Assembly: GCA_024680445.1 (NCBI GenBank)
Contig: JAILCJ010000022.1
Span: 1 to 10,201 of the forward strand
Direction: 5' to 3'
DNA: 10,201 nt
Origin: Campylobacter sp.
GTDB taxonomy: Bacteria; Campylobacterota; Campylobacteria; Campylobacterales; Campylobacteraceae
Shown here: positions 7,335-10,201 of the stretch, in pieces
Layout: every line of letters begins with the position of its first letter
Numbering within the stretch: the first letter of the stretch is position 1
The notes under the pieces: generated by a model
Told to the model about the DNA's origin: nothing
Seen by the model: only the letters and a program-made list of their open reading frames with translations
The model's database searches: none
Translations under genes and position numbers: made by a program

Positions 7335-7854
7335 TCAAACCATAAGTATTTACAAAGAAATTTTGAATAAATTTAACAAAATTCACAACCTTACTCGTTA
7401 TGAGGATATCGATTCGCAAATCAACGACAGCATAGCAGGGCTTGAAATTTTGGGCGATTTTGCACCAAAAACTGCTATCGATGTTGGTTCTGGTGCCGGC
7501 TTTCCAGCTATTTTCTTGGCTTTAAAAATGCCAAATTGCAAATGGTATTTGTTTGAGCCAAATAGCAAAAAAGCATCTTTTTTAAGCTATGCAAAAATAC
7601 ATTTGGACTTGCAAAATGTAAAAGTTTATGCTAAAAAAATTCAAGACCAAAACAAATTTGTAGCTGATTTGATTACTTCTCGAGCACTTGCAAAAACTAG
7701 CGATTTGCTAGAAATTTGCAAGGGTTTTTATAATGAAGATAGTAAAATTTTGCTTTACAAGGGTTCATCTGTTTTAGAAGAACTTCAAGGTTTAAATGCC
7801 AAAATTTTTAACAAAAATAACAGAAATTTTGTTTTACTAGAAAATTTATGTTAA
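7324..7854 (+). CDS. rsmG: 16S rRNA (guanine527-N7)-methyltransferase
   Basis: Rossmann-fold SAM-dependent enzyme that methylates G527 of 16S rRNA; loss in other bacteria gives low-level streptomycin resistance. The protein has KIHNLTR (19-25, the family's N-terminal NLT motif), the SAM-binding [13 protein letters not shown] (51-63), an acidic residue after strand 2 (E78 in LFEPN), and SRALA (119-123), which is typical of RsmG. At 176 residues it is shorter than the E. coli enzyme (about 207), mainly in the N- and C-terminal parts; Campylobacter versions are commonly short, so I do not call it truncated. It overlaps ribA by 11 bases, with its start inside ribA's last codons, which implies coupled translation. 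Older annotation calls the gene gidB. Confidence 0.92.
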   Translation: MKFDQTISIYKEILNKFNKIHNLTRYEDIDSQINDSIAGLEILGDFAPKTAIDVGSGAGFPAIFLALKMPNCKWYLFEPNSKKASFLSYAKIHLDLQNVKVYAKKIQDQNKFVADLITSRALAKTSDLLEICKGFYNEDSKILLYKGSSVLEELQGLNAKIFNKNNRNFVLLENLC

Positions 7855-7858
7855 AAAT

Positions 7859-7892
7859 TTTGACATTTTTTTTAAATTATTACTTTGTCAAA
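7859..7892 (+). repeat. Inverted repeat upstream of the 122-residue hypothetical gene
   Basis: TTTGACA (7859-7865) and TGTCAAA (7886-7892) are perfect 7-bp complements separated by 20 AT-rich bases. The right arm runs into the ribosome site AAGGAT of the next gene, so a hairpin could reduce its translation; alternatively it could be a protein-binding site. TTGACA also resembles a -35 box, but no well-spaced -10 follows. Confidence 0.3.
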
Positions 7893-7901
7893 GGATAGCA
7901 A

Positions 7902-8270
7902 ATGCAATTATTAGGACACGAACTTGTGGACTTTGAACCGCTAAATTTGATTAAAAACGAAGATGAAATTTGTCAAAACGCTTTATTCAAATTTGATAAA
8001 AATTTAATCAAATTAGCAAAACAAAAAGGTGTAAAATTTAGCGTAATTTGTAAAAAAATAAACGAAGCCATCATAGCAAATGCCGTTGGTGCTAGCTTGA
8101 TAGTATGCGATAAAAAACTTGCAAAAAGCTTTGTAAAACTAGCAGAATTTTATATCTTTGACGCAAAAATCGCTTGTATCATTTCGCAAGATAGTCAGCT
8201 AGACATACTAGCAAAACTTGGCGTAGATACGGCAATTTATCAAAGTGCTATATTTCAAAAAACTTTATAA
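7902..8270 (+). CDS. Conserved-looking hypothetical protein, 122 residues, alpha/beta
   Basis: I do not recognise this protein. It reads as a real gene: ATG after AAGGAT with good spacing, codon use like its neighbours, and it fills the gap between rsmG and dnaJ on the same strand. There is no signal peptide or membrane segment. From about residue 44 strands and helices seem to alternate: KFSVIC, helix INEAIIANAVG, ASLIVCD, helix KLAKSFVKLAEF, AKIACIIS, helix LDILAKLG, then VDTAIY. This suggests a small Rossmann-like or half-barrel domain. Three cysteines (C50, C69, C92) are at or near strand ends and could matter for redox or metal binding, but there is no known metal motif. Its place just before dnaJ may be only genomic proximity. 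No function is proposed. Confidence 0.75.
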   Translation: MQLLGHELVDFEPLNLIKNEDEICQNALFKFDKNLIKLAKQKGVKFSVICKKINEAIIANAVGASLIVCDKKLAKSFVKLAEFYIFDAKIACIISQDSQLDILAKLGVDTAIYQSAIFQKTL

Positions 8271-8295
8271 TGAACTTTAAAAATCAAAAAAAGGA
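8266..8295 (+). promoter_or_regulatory. Putative dnaJ promoter and ribosome site
   Basis: A perfect TATAAT (8266-8271) overlaps the TAA stop of the upstream gene, and AAGGA (8291-8295) lies six bases before the TTG start of dnaJ. The interval would give a short leader of roughly 20-25 bases. No CIRCE or HAIR heat-shock operator is visible nearby. The ribosome site is convincing; the -10 box overlaps coding sequence and could be chance. Confidence 0.45.
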
Positions 8296-8301
8296 TAAAT
8301 C

Positions 8302-9411
8302 TTGCAAGATTATTATGAAATTTTAGGCGTTGAAAAAAACGCAAGTGCTGATGAAATCAAAAAGGCATTTCGCAAACTCGCACTAAAATATCACCCAGAC
8401 AGAAACGCTGGAGATAAAGAAGCCGAGGATAATTTCAAAGCTGTAAACGAAGCATATCAAGCCCTAAGTGACCCAGAAAAAAGAGAGATTTATGATAGAT
8501 ACGGGGCAGAAGGACTTAAAAATAGTGGCGGTTTTGGCGGTGGTTTTGGCGGATTCGAGGCTGATTTTGAAGATATTGCATCTGCTTTTAGCTCATTTTT
8601 TGGAGGCGGTTCAAGAAGACAGAAAAAATCAGAAAAATATCCACTAAACATGGAGATATCTGTAACTATCGAATTTAACGAGGCTGTTTTTGGTTGCGAA
8701 AAAGAGGTGGAATTTAAAAATAAAATTCCTTGCGAAAGTTGCAAGGCAACGGGAGCAAAAGACGGCAAAAAAACTACTTGTAAATACTGCAACGGCAAGG
8801 GCAGAATTGCACGTCAAAGCGGTTTTATGAGCTTTGTACAAGACTGCCCTTACTGCAATGGTCAAGGTGAAAGCATAAAAGAAAAATGCCCAGACTGCGA
8901 CGGCAGAGGCTATGACAAAGAAGCACAAAGCCTTAAAATCACGATACCAGAAGGCATAAACGACGGTATGCGTTTGCGTGTCGCTGGTCGAGGCAATGTG
9001 GGTGCAAATAACCAAAAAGGCGATTTGTTCGTGCAAATTAGGGTAAAAGAAGATGAGTATTTTATACGCCATAACAACGATATTTATGTCGAGGTGCCGA
9101 TATTTTTCACTCAAGCAGCACTTGGCGAAAGCATAAAAATCCCAGCTTTACGGGGTGAAAAAACCATTGAATTGCCAGTTGGAACCAAAGACGCTCAACA
9201 ATTTGTCTTTGAAAATGAAGGCGTCAAAGATGTAAACTCAAGCCGTCGCGGACGTTTTATCGTTCAAGTTAACATGCAAATGCCAAAAAAAGTAAACGAC
9301 GAACAAGCCGAACTGCTTAAAAAACTTCAAGAAAGCTATGGCATAAAAAGCGGTGAAAGCTCGCAAGACAAAGGACTTTTTGACAAAATAGCAAGTTGGT
9401 TTTCAAGCTAA
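8302..9411 (+). CDS. dnaJ: Chaperone DnaJ (Hsp40), TTG start
   Basis: Cytoplasmic co-chaperone that delivers unfolded proteins to DnaK and stimulates its ATPase. The 369 residues have the full class A layout: J domain (1-70) with HPD at 31-33, a glycine- and phenylalanine-rich linker (about 76-103), four zinc-finger repeats (C144/C147, C160/C163, C182/C185, C196/C199) and the C-terminal substrate-binding domains (about 210-335). The first zinc repeat reads CESCKATG instead of CxxCxGxG, a mild departure. The start is TTG: an in-frame TAA lies two codons upstream, AAGGA precedes it at six bases, and [10 protein letters not shown] is the expected N-terminus, so no ATG start is possible without losing the J domain. 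It is not beside dnaK, grpE or hrcA here, as in other Campylobacter. The gene ends before a strong inverted repeat. Confidence 0.97.
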   Translation: MQDYYEILGVEKNASADEIKKAFRKLALKYHPDRNAGDKEAEDNFKAVNEAYQALSDPEKREIYDRYGAEGLKNSGGFGGGFGGFEADFEDIASAFSSFFGGGSRRQKKSEKYPLNMEISVTIEFNEAVFGCEKEVEFKNKIPCESCKATGAKDGKKTTCKYCNGKGRIARQSGFMSFVQDCPYCNGQGESIKEKCPDCDGRGYDKEAQSLKITIPEGINDGMRLRVAGRGNVGANNQKGDLFVQIRVKEDEYFIRHNNDIYVEVPIFFTQAALGESIKIPALRGEKTIELPVGTKDAQQFVFENEGVKDVNSSRRGRFIVQVNMQMPKKVNDEQAELLKKLQESYGIKSGESSQDKGLFDKIASWFSS

Positions 9412-9430
9412 ATTTTTTAAAAATTTAATT

Positions 9431-9479
9431 GGCTTTATCAAATAAAATTTTAAAGTATAAATTTAAATTTGATAAAGCC
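9431..9479. terminator. Inverted repeat between converging dnaJ and acetyltransferase genes, likely bidirectional terminator
   Basis: GGCTTTATCAAAT (9431-9443) and ATTTGATAAAGCC (9467-9479) are perfect 13-bp complements with a 23-base AT-rich loop that can pair further. The repeat sits in the only gap between the converging genes. Neither side has a clean U-tract: the minus strand leaves the stem into AATTAAATTTTT, while the plus strand passes an A-run before T-rich DNA. The symmetric location supports a shared terminator. Confidence 0.65.
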
Positions 9480-9487
9480 TAAAAAAA

Positions 9488-10051
9488 TTAAGCTTTTTTA
9501 ATTTTAAAAAATTTAACAAGCTTTGCCTTGTTTTCATCATGAGACGATAAAAATTTACCCAGCCAAACCATATCATACCAACGATCAAATTTGTATGCGC
9601 ATTTGCTAAAAGTGCCAACTCTGTGAAAGCCGATTTTTTCGTGAAATCTCACACTCTTGCCGTCTACAAATTCATCATCTCCCAAAGTGATACAAGCATA
9701 AATATTTGTAATACCTTGCATTTTTAACGCATTTTCTAATGCCTCATATAGCTTTATGCCCGTGCCTTTGCCTACTTCTTTTGGATGAAGATATATAGTG
9801 CTTTCAACCGAAAAATCATAACACGGCATATTTTTAAATTTGTAAGCATAGGCATAGCCGATGATTTTTTTATCACGCACTGCCACAAAAAATGGATAAG
9901 TATGCAAGATTTTTTTCATTTTTGCCCTAAATTTTTTAAGACTTGGCGGATTTATATCGAAAGTCACGGATGTATTTAAAACATAATGTGTATAAATTTC
10001 TAAAATATCTTTTGCATCATCTAAAACAGCAAGGCGAATCAAGCTTCCCAT
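9488..10051 (-). CDS. GNAT acetyltransferase, phosphinothricin/methionine-sulfone acetyltransferase type
   Basis: Transfers acetyl from acetyl-CoA to an amino group of a small molecule. The protein shows the pattern of the Pat/MddA branch: early IYTHYVLNTSVTFD (19-32), the beta-strand-4 and acetyl-CoA loop TIYLHPKEVGKGTG (85-98), and the C-terminal FHEKIGFHRVGTF (136-148) followed by YKFDRWYDMVW (153-163). Members of this branch acetylate phosphinothricin, methionine sulfoximine or sulfone; the substrate here cannot be read from sequence. At 187 residues it is slightly longer than usual because of a lysine-rich tail from about residue 170. The start has AAAGGA about eight bases upstream. It is transcribed alone towards dnaJ, with a palindrome in its upstream region. 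Confidence 0.88.
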   Translation of the reverse strand: MGSLIRLAVLDDAKDILEIYTHYVLNTSVTFDINPPSLKKFRAKMKKILHTYPFFVAVRDKKIIGYAYAYKFKNMPCYDFSVESTIYLHPKEVGKGTGIKLYEALENALKMQGITNIYACITLGDDEFVDGKSVRFHEKIGFHRVGTFSKCAYKFDRWYDMVWLGKFLSSHDENKAKLVKFFKIKKA

Positions 10052-10201
10052 GAGTAAAATCCTTTTTAAATAACTTTCAATAAGGACTTATTTTAATCAA
10101 ATTTGATTTTATCTTTGTTTTTTACCTAGTAATTTGCAAATTTTGGCTAAAAAACATAACGCTTCGTAACAAAAAGTTTTGAAATATATTTAATTTTGCT
10201 A
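10052..10201. other. Upstream region of the acetyltransferase gene; no gene seen
   Basis: About 150 AT-rich bases with no open frame that looks coding on either strand. On the minus strand there is a ribosome site (AAAGGA) just before the acetyltransferase start and a possible -10 TAAAAT at 10106-10111 that overlaps a palindrome. Nothing else is recognisable before the edge. Confidence 0.5.
10095..10108. promoter_or_regulatory. Perfect 14-bp palindrome, possible operator
   Basis: AATCAAATTTGATT is exactly self-complementary and lies 44 bases upstream of the acetyltransferase ATG, overlapping a possible -10 box. Size and place fit a site for a dimeric repressor, but short palindromes are common in AT-rich DNA and I cannot name a regulator. 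Confidence 0.3.

Noticed and set aside
7324..7854. rsmG as a truncated pseudogene because it is about 30 residues shorter than the E. coli protein
   Set aside because: The SAM motif, the NLT motif and SRAL are all intact, and the start and stop are clean. Short versions appear normal in this group.
7855..8301. Search for CIRCE (HrcA) or HAIR (HspR) heat-shock operators before dnaJ
   Set aside because: No TTAGCACTC/GAGTGCTAA pair and no CTTGAGT/ACTCAAG pair is present. The TTTGACA/TGTCAAA repeat does not match either.
8644..9114. 156-codon open frame on the minus strand inside dnaJ
   Set aside because: It lies antisense to the zinc-finger and C-terminal region of an intact dnaJ, has low-complexity hydrophobic composition and no family motif. 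It is a shadow of the dnaJ codon pattern.
1..10201. Phase-variable homopolymer G or C tracts, CRISPR repeats, tRNAs, mobile elements
   Set aside because: The longest C or G runs are about five bases, below Campylobacter contingency tracts. No regular direct repeats, tRNA-like folds, transposase or integrase genes were seen.

Overview
The window looks like chromosomal DNA of a Campylobacter-type organism (Campylobacterota), probably not C. jejuni. The DNA is AT-rich, genes are densely packed and ribosome sites are AAGGA-like. UPF0763, a family I know only from this group, sits in the gene order hemN-UPF0763-argF-hemB / ribA-rsmG, which I recall from C. jejuni (Cj0992c to Cj0997). The genus and species are inferences from gene content and order.

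Left part (1-2832, minus strand, read right to left): a three-gene cluster encoding a TolC-family type I secretion outer-membrane protein with an unusual SPOR-like N-terminus, a LapG-type periplasmic cysteine protease, and the first 123 residues of a LapD-type inner-membrane receptor, cut by the window edge. In Pseudomonas, LapD bound to c-di-GMP holds LapG and so keeps a giant secreted adhesin on the cell surface. When c-di-GMP falls, LapG is freed and cuts the adhesin off. This cluster is the most interesting part of the window because it predicts c-di-GMP control of surface attachment in this organism. The adhesin and the inner-membrane transporter are not in view.

Middle (2948-6698, minus strand): a compact operon hemB-argF-UPF0763-hemN, with gaps of a few bases or overlaps. 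It combines two haem-biosynthesis enzymes, the arginine-pathway ornithine carbamoyltransferase, and a protein of unknown function. A 66-base divergent promoter region (6699-6764) separates it from ribA and rsmG on the plus strand, which overlap by 11 bases.

Right part: on the plus strand, a 122-residue conserved-looking hypothetical gene, then dnaJ, which starts at TTG and has a consensus-like -10 box over the stop codon of the gene before it. A 13-bp inverted repeat after dnaJ probably serves as a shared terminator for dnaJ and the converging minus-strand GNAT acetyltransferase gene. The last 150 bases have no gene I can support but contain a perfect 14-bp palindrome upstream of the acetyltransferase. 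No stretch over 300 bases lacks a gene. I see no tRNA, rRNA, CRISPR array, insertion sequence or phage gene.
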